A stretch of DNA of 64,000 nucleotides from Branchiostoma lanceolatum. Taxonomy: Eukaryota > Chordata > Leptocardii > Amphioxiformes > Branchiostomatidae. Made by a program: the position numbers and the translations under genes. The DNA lies in assembly GCF_035083965.1 (NCBI RefSeq), contig NC_089739.1:7180001-7244000 (forward strand), in the 5' to 3' direction. The notes below the pieces were generated by a model. That model was given only the letters and a program-made list of their open reading frames with translations, had not been told where the DNA came from and did no database searches. Shown here one piece after another: positions 23,901-50,622 of the stretch. Every line of letters starts with the position of its first letter. Position 1 is the stretch's first letter.

Positions 23901-26900
23901 CCTGCCACAAAACCTATGCCGCAGACGAGCTCAGCCGTCAAGCTGAGGAAGGGACGCGGACGAAAACAGGAGGAAGACATCGAAGTGATTTATAGAAACA
24001 AGAACTACAGACCTCCGGAACAAAAGACCATTGAAACCATCTATGAGGATCCGATAGTACGGAAGAAAACCGGGGAGGAACAACTTGTGGGTCGGCCAAT
24101 GAAGAGAAGGGTGTCCTTCCGCAACTTCTACTACCCGAAGAAGATGAACAAGAAGAAGGCGAGTAAAAACGTGAAGCGGTTCCATAGGAAGAGCCTGGAG
24201 GGAGTGACGGTAGACGAGAAACTGATCAACCTGGATCGTCAGATGATCGGGATCAGTCCGGCCAAGTTCTGTCTCCCGGGAGACCAGATGTTGTTCCAGT
24301 TTGCGTCCGAAGAGGCTTCAAGCGATCTTGTTACAGTGAAAGAGGAACCCCTAGAGTTGATCAATGAGGAGACTCATCAGGACCTAGACTTGTCGGGTGT
24401 GGGGCCTTTGGATGAAGAGGACACCAAACAAGAATTGTTTGAGAATCAAGACAAAGTTGTCTACAGTCAGGAAGACTTGTTGAAAGAACAAACAGAACAG
24501 CCTACAGATGCTGATTCCACCACTAGTATTACAGGAAGATCTGGAAGGAAAAGAAGAAGATCTTTTACCAGCCAGGTGAAAGTGAAAACTGAAGTTGTGG
24601 AAGAAGAAGAAAGTGAAAGTCAAATCGCCAGTGAATCAGATGATCAGATGACAAGTAAATCTAAGCCCAAGAAATCTAGGAGAAGATCTTCAGTGAAGCA
24701 GGACAATAGTGTGTCTTTGTCCACTGATGTGTCAACAGAAGTGTCTACCAATGATGTGGAAGCATCAACATTGACAGAGCATGTGTCCCTGTCATCATCG
24801 GAGAGTGCGACCGCTTCTGAGCAAGACGGCGAAGCGACACAAGGCCGTAAGAAGAGAGGCAGAAGAAAGTCAATAAAGATGAACAAACCTGGAGACATCG
24901 GGCACAGAAGTGATGGACAGTCATCAGACATGGACAGTGTTGATTTAGTGATTGATGCTGTGATAGGTGGAAAATCTCTTGACGAACCAGCAGACCAAAT
25001 AACACAGCACGTTACATCTAGATCTGAAGAAGGAAATTCCCAGGCTCAGGTTAAAACATCAAAACAACGGTCTCGCCGGAGGTCTTTACTTCTTACCCAA
25101 AAAAGTTCTTCTCTAGAAGATGATAACGAAAGAAATACCGAAGCCTCCAACGGTGAGGAAGGGAAAGATGCTTCTTCTCAAGAAACTGTAAGGGCCAAGA
25201 AGAAAACTTCGAGGAGAAAGTCAGTACTACCACCAACACTTGAAGAAACTGCTTCAACAACAGAAGATCAGAATTCCACTGAAGAGGAGTCTTCCTCCCA
25301 TTCTGTGTTAGAGACACTAAAGAAAAAAGGAAGGAGGCGGTCAACTGCTTCAACAGCAAAGAAGGATGCTGCGGAAGACTTTTCTCAAGAAAGCTGTTTG
25401 ACTGAGGAACAAGCCTTGGAAGATGGGTACTCAACCGAGTCATCTGTTACAAATGTTGTGGTAAGAAGGAGGTCAAGACGAAAGTCTGTCTTACTACAGC
25501 AAAGTAATTCTGAAGACAACTCTCTCGCAATCCACCAAGAGGGTATGGAGACTAACCAACAAAGTCTTGAGGAAGGGTACTCGACAGAGTCATCTGTTAC
25601 AGATGTTGTTGTGAGGAGAAGATCAAGACGAAAGTCTGTCTTACTCCAGCAAAGTAGCACTGAAGACTGCTCTCTTTCAATCCAACAACAGGGTATGGAG
25701 ACTAACCAACAAACTCTTGAGGAAGGGTACTCGACTGAGTCATCTGTTACAGATGTTGTTGTGAGGAGAAGATCAAGACGAAAGTCTGTCTTACTCCAGC
25801 AAAGTAGCACTGAAGACTGCTCTCTGTCAATCCAACAACAGGGTATGGAGACTGACCAACAAACTCTTGAGGAAGGGTACTCGACTGAGTCATCTGTTAC
25901 AGATGTTGTGGTCAGAAGATCAAGGAGAAAGTCAGTCTTAGTTCAACAAAGTAGTTCAGAGGACTGCTCACAACCAATGAAAGAACAGGGTACGGAGACT
26001 GACCAATCGGAAGAAATGTCTGCAACAACATCAGCTGTAAAGAGACGGTCAAGAAGAAAGTCGGTCTTGCTTCAACAAAGTAGTTCTGAAGACTGCTCAC
26101 AACCAATAAAAGAACAGGGTACAGAAACTGACCAATCGGAAGAAATGTCTGCAACAACATCAGTGGTAAAGAGACGGTCAAGAAGAAAGTCGGTCTTGCT
26201 TCAACAAAGTAGTTCTGAAGACTGTTCTCAAACAATGAAAGAACAGGGTACAGAAACTGACCAACCAGACGAAACGTCTGCTACAGCATCGGTGGCAAAG
26301 AGACGGCCAAGAAGACGGTCGCTGGCCATACAGCGTGAAGGAAGCTCCTCTGAAGAAAGCGTGGAGCCAGCTCAGTGGTCTGGGTCAGAGATGTCATGTG
26401 ATGTACCTCCACCAGAAAACAAATCGGTGAAGACGAGAAAATCTAGGCCACAGGATATCATTCCTGACAGTACTACTTGTGAGAATGCCGAACCTGCCAT
26501 GAGTGAATCAGGGGAAAGTCAGGACAGTAACGTTTCAGCTACAACTAGGAAGACAAGACGACAGTCTGTCTTATTAAAGGCATCCTCAGAAAATGAAGAA
26601 GAGGTACATGTACAACTGTCAGAGAAAGTATCTGCTGTTGACAAGAAGACAAAACAGCAGGCGGAAAGTCTTGGAGATGCTAGTGGGGCGTCTACCGTAC
26701 ATGACGAAGTGCCGACAAGCATGTCAGTTGACCGACAGACTGGTGAGATCAGAGAGGAAAGAAAAGAACATCAGTCCAACAGTGATATAAATCTGCCTTT
26801 CTGTTCTTCACAAGAGTCAGTGTCCTCTCAGTCTGTAGATGGTTTTGCGGGCCTGACAGAGGATGAGCCTTCATGTGTAAGCCGACGGAAGAGAAAGCGG

Positions 26901-29213
26901 AGAAAGTCTGTCCTTCTGAAGCAGTTCACATGGGCGGGGGAGTCTCCACCGCAAAAATCTACCATCACTGAGAAGTTTCAAACAAAAGAGCAGGATAAGA
27001 AAGAACAAACACAGGAAACGCTGCCATCCCATCCTCAGCAAACCAGTGAAGATTTAGAAAATGTTCTTGACAGTCAAGAGAGTGATGATGTTGTTACTTT
27101 CAACTTTTCTGTGAGTCAGAAAGAAATGAAAGAAGGAGAGCTGGAAGAAATTCAGTCAGATGCTGAGACAGGTGTCCTGCCAGCAAAGAAAGCCAAAAAG
27201 TCTCTGTCTTGCAATGAAGAAGAGAAAAATCTGACCAGCAATGACCAAGTGTCCTTCAAGCCGTTAACTGACAGCCAACCTCAAGTTTCTACTAAAAAAG
27301 CAGGTAAAAAGTCTGTTTGCAAGAAAGCTGAAAATGAAGAAAGGATTATTCCACAAGACTTGAGAAAAAATGATGAATTTGAAGGATCACATTTGCAAGA
27401 AGTTCAGAGTGATTTGCAAACAGGGACACAATCAGTAAGACGACAGAAACGCAATAGAGAACCCCCCGTGCTGTCAAACCAAAGTAGTAAAGAGATGCCT
27501 GAAAACGATTTAGAAGACAAAACCGAAACACCTGTTATACCTGTTTGCACAAAGGGCGATCAAGCATTTCCTGTACCTACAGAAATTCCTGAAGACATTT
27601 TGACGGAAGACATAGCTTCTAAGAAGCAGCCTACAAGGAGAGGTCGACGGCAGTTGGCACACTGTAACCAAAGAAGATCACAGAAAACGACGTCTTCTGA
27701 AGACAAAGCTCAAGATTTTCCTGCACCCAACAATGAAGAAGTCTCCAAGACAGCAGAGGCTGCACCGATTGAACTTCTAGATCTGTCTGAAGAAGACTTC
27801 GTCACCAAAGAGGAAACATACATGGACAACAAACAGTCAGAAGTCACGATCGACGAACCCAAGAGAAAAGTCCGCCGTCAGTCCGCACGTTTCAGACGAA
27901 CTACGCCAGTGAAGATGGCATCCCCCAAGACAGTAAAAATGGCATCCCCCAAGACATCACCTGTAAAAGACAATGCGATGATGTTTGAGGAGGATTTTGT
28001 CACCAATGACGACACTTTCATAGACAATAAAGAAATAGAGAGCCTCATAAACTCCATTGCTGAAGGCAACACTCCAGTAGGAAGTCCTTGCAAAAGCGTC
28101 TCTCCAAAAGTGGTTGACGTAAATCTTGAGAAAGACGTCAAGAAGAAGCCAATACCAAAGAAGGCAAAAACAACAAAGAATGTGGGGAAAAGGGGGGCTA
28201 CAAGGGGGAAAAAGAAAGCAGAGCTTCCTAAAAACCCAAAGGTGTCCTCACCACAAAACAGCCAACCAAGTAGCAGTATATCTCCAAAATTGAATGTCGC
28301 AGAAAGTGACAAGACAGTTAAAAAAGGATCGTCGCCAAAAGCAGCAGAATATGGTTTGCAGGACGTTTGTAGTGTCAAGAAAGAAAAGAAGGTGAAAAAA
28401 GGTGGAAAGAGTTTGTCCCCAACAACCAATGGACCAACAACACCACATGAAAAAGCATCAGCAATGTTGTCACCAAAATCACGGAACAGTCTAAAGAAGA
28501 TGCCTGCGAGTAAAACGCCATCTGCAGCACTGCAAAGTCCCTCTTCTAAAGGAAGGTCTTCGAAGAAAAAGTCAACTGTTGATACGAATACAAGTCTCAG
28601 CCAATTTCAGAAACACACAGCCGTGGTGAAGCCACCACCTCAGAGCCCAGAGTCAGTTCTTTCCCCTAAAAGTCGAGACCAGGGGCGCAAAATCACCAGT
28701 CTGTTCTCAAATCTCTCCACATCTTCTGACGCCAACCAGTCCTTCCTAGGAGCTATGCCTTCCTTCAAATCCCTTGTGAAAGACGTTGTAAGCCCTGATA
28801 CTACTGTAAACTCAAGGCAGCCTGCATTTGAGGCCAGTAAAGCGTCCACACAGACTTCAACATCTCATGCAAGTAAAACAAACTCCTTCCAACACGGAAC
28901 TGGAAGCAAAAGTGCTGGCAGTACTCCCTTCAGTGATAGTGGTAAACCTGGACACTCAGATAACCAAACGCCGAAAACTTCAGCGTGCGGCACTGATATG
29001 GCAAACACCTTCAGTTGCCCTGGCAACTCGAGTGTGAACGACAGCGCATCCAACAGTGCGAAGAGCAAGTCGTTTGCGTTCGCCAAGACGTACTCTGTCA
29101 AGCAGCACTGGGCCAAACGTTTTGTCAATACTAGGGACACGTACCTAAACAAGTTTAAGATGTTTGCGTTTGGTTCACCGTCATCACAGTCAAGTGCAGA
29201 GGAAAATGATTAA
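17944..29213 (+). CDS. PRR14L: PRR14/PRR14L-type protein with Tantalus domain
   Basis: PRR14-family proteins bind HP1 and tether heterochromatin to the nuclear lamina. Six exons join in frame to 2696 residues: 17944-18791, 19838-19901, 20326-20462, 20790-20918, 21391-21515 and 22426-29213. The key match is the Tantalus-like domain at about residues 950-1015: IEVIYRNKNYRPPEQKTIET with a later MKRRVSF, against human PRR14 [20 protein letters not shown] and LRRAVEF. Two PxVxL motifs, PTVLL (85-89, followed by EDCLSP) and PVVVL (265-269), fit HP1 chromoshadow docking and resemble PRR14 LAVVL and LVVMLED. RVSF (996-999) is also a PP1-docking pattern. The protein is serine-rich and disordered, with PPI(R/T)xEE repeats, an SRRKSVLLQQSS array and basic SPK stretches. 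Length favours PRR14L (about 2150 in human); one ancestral gene is likely. A competing acceptor 17 nt upstream of exon 2 would lead to a stop. Confidence 0.85.
18906..18936. repeat. (TG)n microsatellite
   Basis: Alternating TG with one TATG interruption, in the first intron of the PRR14-type gene. Confidence 0.9.
19431..19695 (+). repeat. dispersed repeat, copy shared with SDHA intron
   Basis: CATACCTAACCTTTGCACATCTAGCTG, the ATGAGGATG...CCTACAGTACTT block, and AATTCTGGGTTGATAACT with AAGGCATGA follow in the same order in the SDHA intron at 46095-46275. A related piece lies at 20100-20305. No coding capacity is seen. Confidence 0.7.
20100..20305 (+). repeat. related repeat with duplicated AGCTGGTATAACC head
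   Basis: AGCTGGTATAACC occurs twice (about 20112 and 20172), each followed by ACACACCAGCTTC. Then CACACCTAACCATTGCACATCTAACTGTAAGC matches the start of the 19431 repeat. It ends only about 20 bp before the exon 3 acceptor of the PRR14-type gene. Confidence 0.6.
20698..20762 (-). repeat. dispersed GATGAAGG repeat, copy in reverse
   Basis: TCCAGTTGCTTGAGTAACTA, GCATATCTTATTACCTGG and ATGTCTAACCTTCATCAACG match the copies at 10895 and 15436. It lies 28 bp before exon 4 of the PRR14-type gene. Confidence 0.65.
21035..21288 (-). mobile_element. tRNA-derived SINE, family D
   Basis: On the minus strand the element starts GCCGGTGCAATGGCCAAGTG, contains a B-box-like GAGTTCGATCCC and continues GGTACATACTGC...TTCTGCTTAGCAC. 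The same body follows a GAGTTCGATCCCC at 63828 on the plus strand. It lies in the PRR14-type gene, intron 4. Confidence 0.75.
22540..23060 (+). repeat. coding repeat: PPI(R/T)xEE motifs
   Basis: Within exon 6 of the PRR14-type gene, about ten imperfect copies of SPPIREEP, EPPPITDH, IPPITEEE or FQPITDQQ recur every 15-20 residues. The DNA repeats the string CCACCAATCA(C/G)AG. Confidence 0.85.
25430..26330 (+). repeat. coding tandem array: SRRKSVLLQQSS units
   Basis: Six units contain SRRKSVLxQQSxxEDxS. The first four have a 162-bp type spacing with EEGYSTESSVTDVVV; later units are shorter (about 129 bp) with EEMSATTS. Units at about 25566 and 25728 are nearly identical in DNA, so the last duplications are recent. 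Confidence 0.9.
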
Positions 29214-29336
29214 ATGCCAGTATTGTATGTAAAAAAAGTGTACATGTGTATGTAAGATAAACAGTTATACAGTTGTGATACCTGAGTATTTTCATGAATA
29301 TCCCCATAAATAGTTTTGCAGAAATACTGTTTCTTT

Positions 29337-29342
29337 AATAAA
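29337..29342 (+). terminator. poly(A) signal, proximal, PRR14-type gene
   Basis: A canonical AATAAA lies 124 bp after the stop codon. Confidence 0.6.
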
Positions 29343-30272
29343 TATGTCTTTTACATGGAATACAGATTTACTAAATCTTGTCACTATGATGTGAGTTTTA
29401 TGCAATTGTGATTGACTACATTTTGCAGTCTACATCTTGTACAAGTGTGTAGAATTTTGTAGACTTGCATAATTATTTGATCTCAGACATATAGCAGTGA
29501 AGACATACATGCAGATTCCAGAGACCTTGTCTTGGTTGGTTGGCCATGTATAGATTGATTAAAGGAGCCATTCTATCTCAATGATTATCAATAGATATGG
29601 CTTGTTTATTGTCATATTATGGGACTCTGCCAGTAGAATGAATTTCATTTATATATATAAATAATTTCTCTAGTTATAGATGTAGCTTGAATATCGATAT
29701 ATAAAGCATCTTCTATATTTATAGTTGTGCGCCACAAGTAAGAATTGGAAAAAAATCTATGTGGGTGTCACATGATGGCAATAACTACAGCTTTGTTTCC
29801 TTTCATTGCTCCTAAAACTGAAGAAAAAACATGCTTGCTGTGATATACGCTATTGTCATGATTTGCATTTAACTCTTGTGTCTTTGTTAGACAAGAGAGT
29901 CAATTAGGACATGAAAACAATGCAAAGAATAAGTTTACGAGCTTTTTCCAAACTTGCAAAACACTTGTTGAATGTTGTGTTGAAATATATATTCCCTGTC
30001 ACAAAGATGTTGGCTTGCACAAAGAGCAACATATGTGTACTGCTGATAATATGTGAAGTTAATCTTTGTTTCTGTAGTTTGAGGGAGATCTTGGCTATTT
30101 GTTTCATTTTCACATTTCTTTATAATGTCAGTTCTACTAACACTTTTTACTTTGTTTAACATTTGTCATGATAATACTGTTTCTAAAATTTTGTTTACTT
30201 TATATAAAGTTTGTTAAGCAATGTTCAAAGTTATGTTTTACATTATTGCTATACATTGTATATTTGTATTGA

Positions 30273-30278
30273 AATAAA
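30273..30278 (+). terminator. poly(A) signal, distal, PRR14-type gene
   Basis: A second AATAAA followed by a GT-rich stretch (TTGTCGTAATTCGTGTTG) could end a longer 3' UTR of about 1.1 kb. Confidence 0.5.
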
Positions 30279-30706
30279 TTTGATGTATTGTCGTAATTCG
30301 TGTTGATCATCATTTTGAGCTCAGAAAAACTTATATACCCCCCACACAGGGAATGTATATGTTTGTAGGTAAAGAAAGTAAATACAGCAAATTTAAGGCC
30401 TTAGTGATTTCGAGTTTGAGGAAGACTATGCTACAAAAAGGCTACACCAATTTAATTCGTCGGTTCCCTGATTTAAAAAGATAACATGAGAACAGTCTGT
30501 ACCTTGGGGTAAAAAGGGCTCATTCAAGTTCTTCTTACAGTCCTTTATTTTCGCAAAGTCTTATTGTCCAAAATTCAAGTGTCTCTGGATGAAGGATGTG
30601 GCATGGCCCAAATCTACTTGTAGTTTCTGCAACTACCTCAACAACACAGGAGAAAAGAACACATTTTCTGTTCAACAGAATCATGAGATCTTTATTCACA
30701 GTTCTT

Positions 30707-31165
30707 ACATGTGCCATCCTCGTTCACCAGGACCCTTCCGCTCCACGTTACATCGCTCGCAGAAAGGGCCCTGGTAACACGGGATGGCATCCATGGTTAT
30801 TGCAGGTCGACGAGACTTGCTGATGAATAATTAATGAGCTAATCCTTATTTGGGACAAACGGCAGTTGTAGCTAATGAATAGTTAATGAGCTAACCCTTA
30901 TTTAGGACAAACGGCAGTTGTAGCTCATAAATAATTAATGAGCTAGCCGTAACACGTAACCTGATTGGTTGATAGCTTCCCAGCGTTCTTTGCGCGTTTG
31001 CTTCCGATGAGTGGAAGCAAATGGGTTTTAACCCCTCTGATTGGCTGAAGCTGTTTTGGAGGCTCGACCTGCAATAACCATGGATGCCACCCCGTGTTAC
31101 CAGGGCCTTTTCCGCGAGCGATGTAACGTAGAGCGGAAAGGTCCTGGTGGACGAGGATGACATGT
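30707..31165. mobile_element. 459-bp foldback element with about 103-bp inverted arms
   Basis: The left arm 30707-30810 is reverse-complemented at 31064-31165 with about 90% identity. The core contains three 52-bp tandem units (TTAATGAGCT at 30831, 30883 and 30935, each with GGACAAACGGCAGTTGTAGC). No transposase is present, so it is a non-autonomous DNA element. No clear target duplication was found. Confidence 0.85.
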
Positions 31166-32720
31166 GCAGGAGTCTATACTACACTGCATCTTCTGACGAC
31201 AGTCCCAAACATGCCATAGAACAGTATGGTGCACTGGCCTGAGGTATTGTGTACTTCCTAGTGGGCTAGATAAATCTCAAATTCAGGGGATATACATTCA
31301 CCCAAGGAACACACTAGAAAGAACGGGGAGGGGGTACCTAGTATTTTTTTATAATTTCTATTTGTTTTTGAGAGCTTTTCCTAAGAATTTCTTTACAGTA
31401 AATGGGAATTTCTTAACTTCTAAGCACTGGTCTCCACACCTATTATAGCTGCTGACTCCGCAGTTATAATTAGTTTGGATGCCTGGCTACATAGACTCCC
31501 CTCTCCTTGCATATTCGTGATACAAATGAAGTTCACAGTCTGTTGCTTCTTTACTAACTTGCTAAAGAAATATCCCCACTACACCTGCTCATTTCTAATG
31601 ATCACCTTTTTACATGTCAAGACATCACAAAGAAAGAGGTGTCTTGGAATCCACTCCACTTCCCACTTTTCTACAGTTTGTTTTTGGAAGAGATTGCTAA
31701 GTCATACACATGTACAATCCTGTAGTCTTTACAGGTGTTTTCCGTACTTATAAATAGTATTCATTTTAAAAGGCCTTCATATGGGACAAACCAAGACACA
31801 TTGCAGGGGAACTGTTGTAAAAAAGTGTGTAATTTTTTCTCAGTATACATCATACAGCTTGCATGGCTTGTTTCAGTCAGCATTTTGTGTCAACTCTTTT
31901 GTGTTGCTTTTCTTAACCTTCTCACTGTTGACTAACCCCATAAGCAATACACTTTTGGTACCAAACAGCTACCTTAGCAGACTAAAGGTTAAAGCTACCC
32001 ATGTATTTTCTACCCCTACCCCACAATCCATCTAGCCTGCCTTTAAATACTATCGTTTTGAATTCTTAATTGGCATAAAATATACTTTCTTTCCACTTTC
32101 AACAGTAACTGCTTTAAATATCACAAACACCCATCTTTCCACAGCCGCCATACTTTAGATAGTTATTTTCTAACCATTATAATTAACCAGACCAATACAG
32201 CTCATTATGAGCACTGATCAGAGAAGACATAGTTTTTAATCTTTTCCTTTCCATTTGTTTGAAAATCTTTACAGCAAATCTCACTAGTTACAGCTGATCA
32301 GCATAGATGTATCAGAAGTACTGTCAGAATTTCAACTGTAGTGTTCGACTTTTTTCTCTATATTTCTTTCATGACATAGAATCTTTACTATTGTTAGTTC
32401 CTCTTCTGAATTTTATACATTAACCCTGACAATAGTCAGTCTTGATAATTTCTTGATTTTGTTACTTTGCCTTGACATCACTGCATTCTGATGATTATCC
32501 TATATACACGAAGCCCGAATACCTACCACCAGAAGCAGTTAACCGTTACCATGCATACATCTTCAACAGTAATATACTGTTTAATGCTGGCAAGAAACAC
32601 CCAATAACTTAGCTGCATCTTAACTTCTCTATTTGTATCTGGCGGAAAATCGGTGAATTACACGGCGGAAACAACACTTGTGATCAAAGTTTCAATTCTC
32701 CTAACTAACATGATTATGTC
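31166..32720. other. spacer downstream of BAG3
   Basis: Unique AT-rich sequence with one TTAACCTT-family copy (31913-31992). No coding exon is recognised. Confidence 0.5.
31913..31992 (-). repeat. TTAACCTT-family short repeat, copy 2
   Basis: Opens TTAACCTTCTCACTGTTGAC, contains TTTTGGTACCAAACAGCTACC and closes AAGGTTAA. Confidence 0.7.
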
Positions 32721-32721
32721 T

Positions 32722-38950
<6,229 letters not shown>

Positions 38951-39055
38951 CTATCGTTGTCTCAAAGTAGTTCTGGTCTCGTCACTATGAGTAAATGGTT
39001 TTGTATGGCTCCTGAAGTTGTGACTAGCACGTTCTCCGTTCTTCCACAGAAACCC

Positions 39056-39070
39056 GGAACATTCTTGAAG
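39056..39070. promoter_or_regulatory. perfect three-unit heat-shock element upstream of BAG3
   Basis: GGAACATTCTTGAAG is three exact alternating nGAAn/nTTCn units. It lies 136-150 bp upstream of the BAG3 start codon. BAG3 is an established HSF1 target in vertebrates, so the site is well placed for heat induction. Confidence 0.8.
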
Positions 39071-39325
39071 GCACCAGTGACAGGACCGGTCTCAGCTGTG
39101 CTATCTAGCAAACTCACTCCCTAAATTTATGTAATGAATGTCCTCTTTGATAAATAATTTGTTTAAAAATGATATTTTAAGTACGTTGTAAATGTTTCAC
39201 GATATCAATGTTTTACAAAAATTGCTATGTACCATTGTTAGCCTATTAGTCATACATATTTTTCTTTGTTTAAACCATATGACAATCTTTTGTACGCTAA
39301 ATAAAACAGCCGAGGGATTGCCCTT

Positions 39326-39333
39326 TGACGTCA
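39326..39333. promoter_or_regulatory. CRE-like palindrome TGACGTCA
   Basis: An exact TGACGTCA lies about 406 bp upstream of the BAG3 start. Function is inferred from motif alone. Confidence 0.4.
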
Positions 39334-39355
39334 TATTTGCGGTAGTATGATTCAA

Positions 39356-39660
39356 AGGACAGCGCCCCTAGGCGAGAGTTGAAATTATTGCAGATAGTGT
39401 ATTTTCAGCGGTGTGGCAATACGGTCGGAAAATAGCGCCCCTAGGCGCGCGAGATAATTATTGCAGATAATGCGTTCTCTGTTCTTCTTCCTCCGTGTCA
39501 TCTGGAAATAAGTAAGTAAATAATGTGTTCTCTGACAATCCGTTTAAAGTAGTTTACTGCAGTACTAGTCGTCGCCAAAAAGGGGCGCTATTCCGTGGGA
39601 TAACAAAATAGTGCATTACCTGTAATAATTTGGCTTCTCGCCTATGGGCGCTATTTGATA
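39356..39660. mobile_element. foldback element with AGCGCCCCTAGGCG arms
   Basis: AGCGCCCCTAGGCG followed by AATTATTGCAGATA occurs twice in direct order (about 39362 and 39436). The reverse complement of the same block (CGCCTATGGGCGCTAT and GGGGCGCTATTCC) fills 39575-39660. Arms of about 85-105 bp flank a spacer of about 110 bp. No coding capacity is seen. Confidence 0.7.
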
Positions 39661-40453
39661 GACCAGATTGTGATTGATTCAACCTTGGCCTTGTCATTCC
39701 TTTCTCGTAATCGTTGTTGTTGTTGCCCTTTATTTGTATCAAATGTGTAGTACTGCAAATCTTAACATTTTTCTAGCGGAAAATTCACCATCTCATTTCA
39801 TATTTTTCTATTGTCTTCTGACATTTGGAAACTCTCTAAGTTACCTTCTGATGAAAAAATGGGACCTGTGTTTCCGAAAATGTAAAATGTCAACTTTTCG
39901 GTTGAATGGCGCTGATCTTTATATTTCATGTTTGGAAATATATTGGTGCTCTTTAATTTTGGACCCACTGCCGAATGTCGATTTCAAAATGACAAAGTTT
40001 TGGCAAGGCATTTACCTTCTGAACTTACAAAAAAATCTTTTCCAACACACTTTTTCCCTAGTCTCATTGTTTGTTTTTTGTCTGACCAAGGAGGTTGGTC
40101 TGACTGACATATTTTCTCCAAAACAGGTTTCTATTTCCAGTTCAAAATCCAATTCTTCTCATTTGACTGCAATGTCACTGGCAATGTCTTTATATGATTT
40201 TCAGCTTTCTTTGTAAAATATACAGTAACTATGGTATCAAAGTAAAATAAGCCTTCCTTGGTTTTCTTTTTTCCTCTGTTCTGTTTGAATTTTACCGAGG
40301 AGCTTTCTTGCAGCTCTTTGGTTTTTATGATATTCTCACCATCTTTCCGCTTTTGCAAAGAAAAGTTTATTTCTATCCGTTATTTCTCCTACAACAGTTT
40401 CATTTCTTCTTTTGTATTCATATGACGACGATATTATTAAACCACCGAATTGT

Positions 40454-40502
40454 CGTCATTAACTTATATCAAGGACATTATAATGTCCTTGCTTATATGA
40501 CG
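40454..40502. repeat. 49-bp near-palindrome
   Basis: The core AAGGACATTATAATGTCCTT at 40471-40490 is perfectly self-complementary, and the flanks CGTCAT...TTATAT extend the symmetry. It lies 130 bp upstream of the SDHA start. Confidence 0.7.
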
Positions 40503-40633
40503 TAGAAATTACATTTTTGGTGTTATTATATAACTGACCCAAATAAAAATGTGTTGTACCGCAGTGCATAATGGGTATATTACACAAGGTTGCTTCTCCC
40601 AGCGCACTGCGCATGCTCAAACCCGGAACCAAC

Positions 40634-50622
<9,989 letters not shown>

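Larger units (their letters stand above)
29214..30706. other. 3' UTR of the PRR14-type gene and spacer
   Basis: AT-rich sequence with two coding-strand AATAAA signals (29337-29342 and 30273-30278). No coding exon is recognised on either strand. Confidence 0.6.

Noticed and set aside
22467-29213. Exon 6 of the PRR14-type gene as a single-exon gene starting at 22467
   Set aside because: The frame continues upstream through 22426 with a good acceptor, and five phase-compatible exons join to it.
39674-40216. 180-codon plus-strand open frame upstream of SDHA
   Set aside because: Composition is hydrophobic and low-information with no domain, no splice context and no family resemblance; it is most likely chance in AT-rich DNA.
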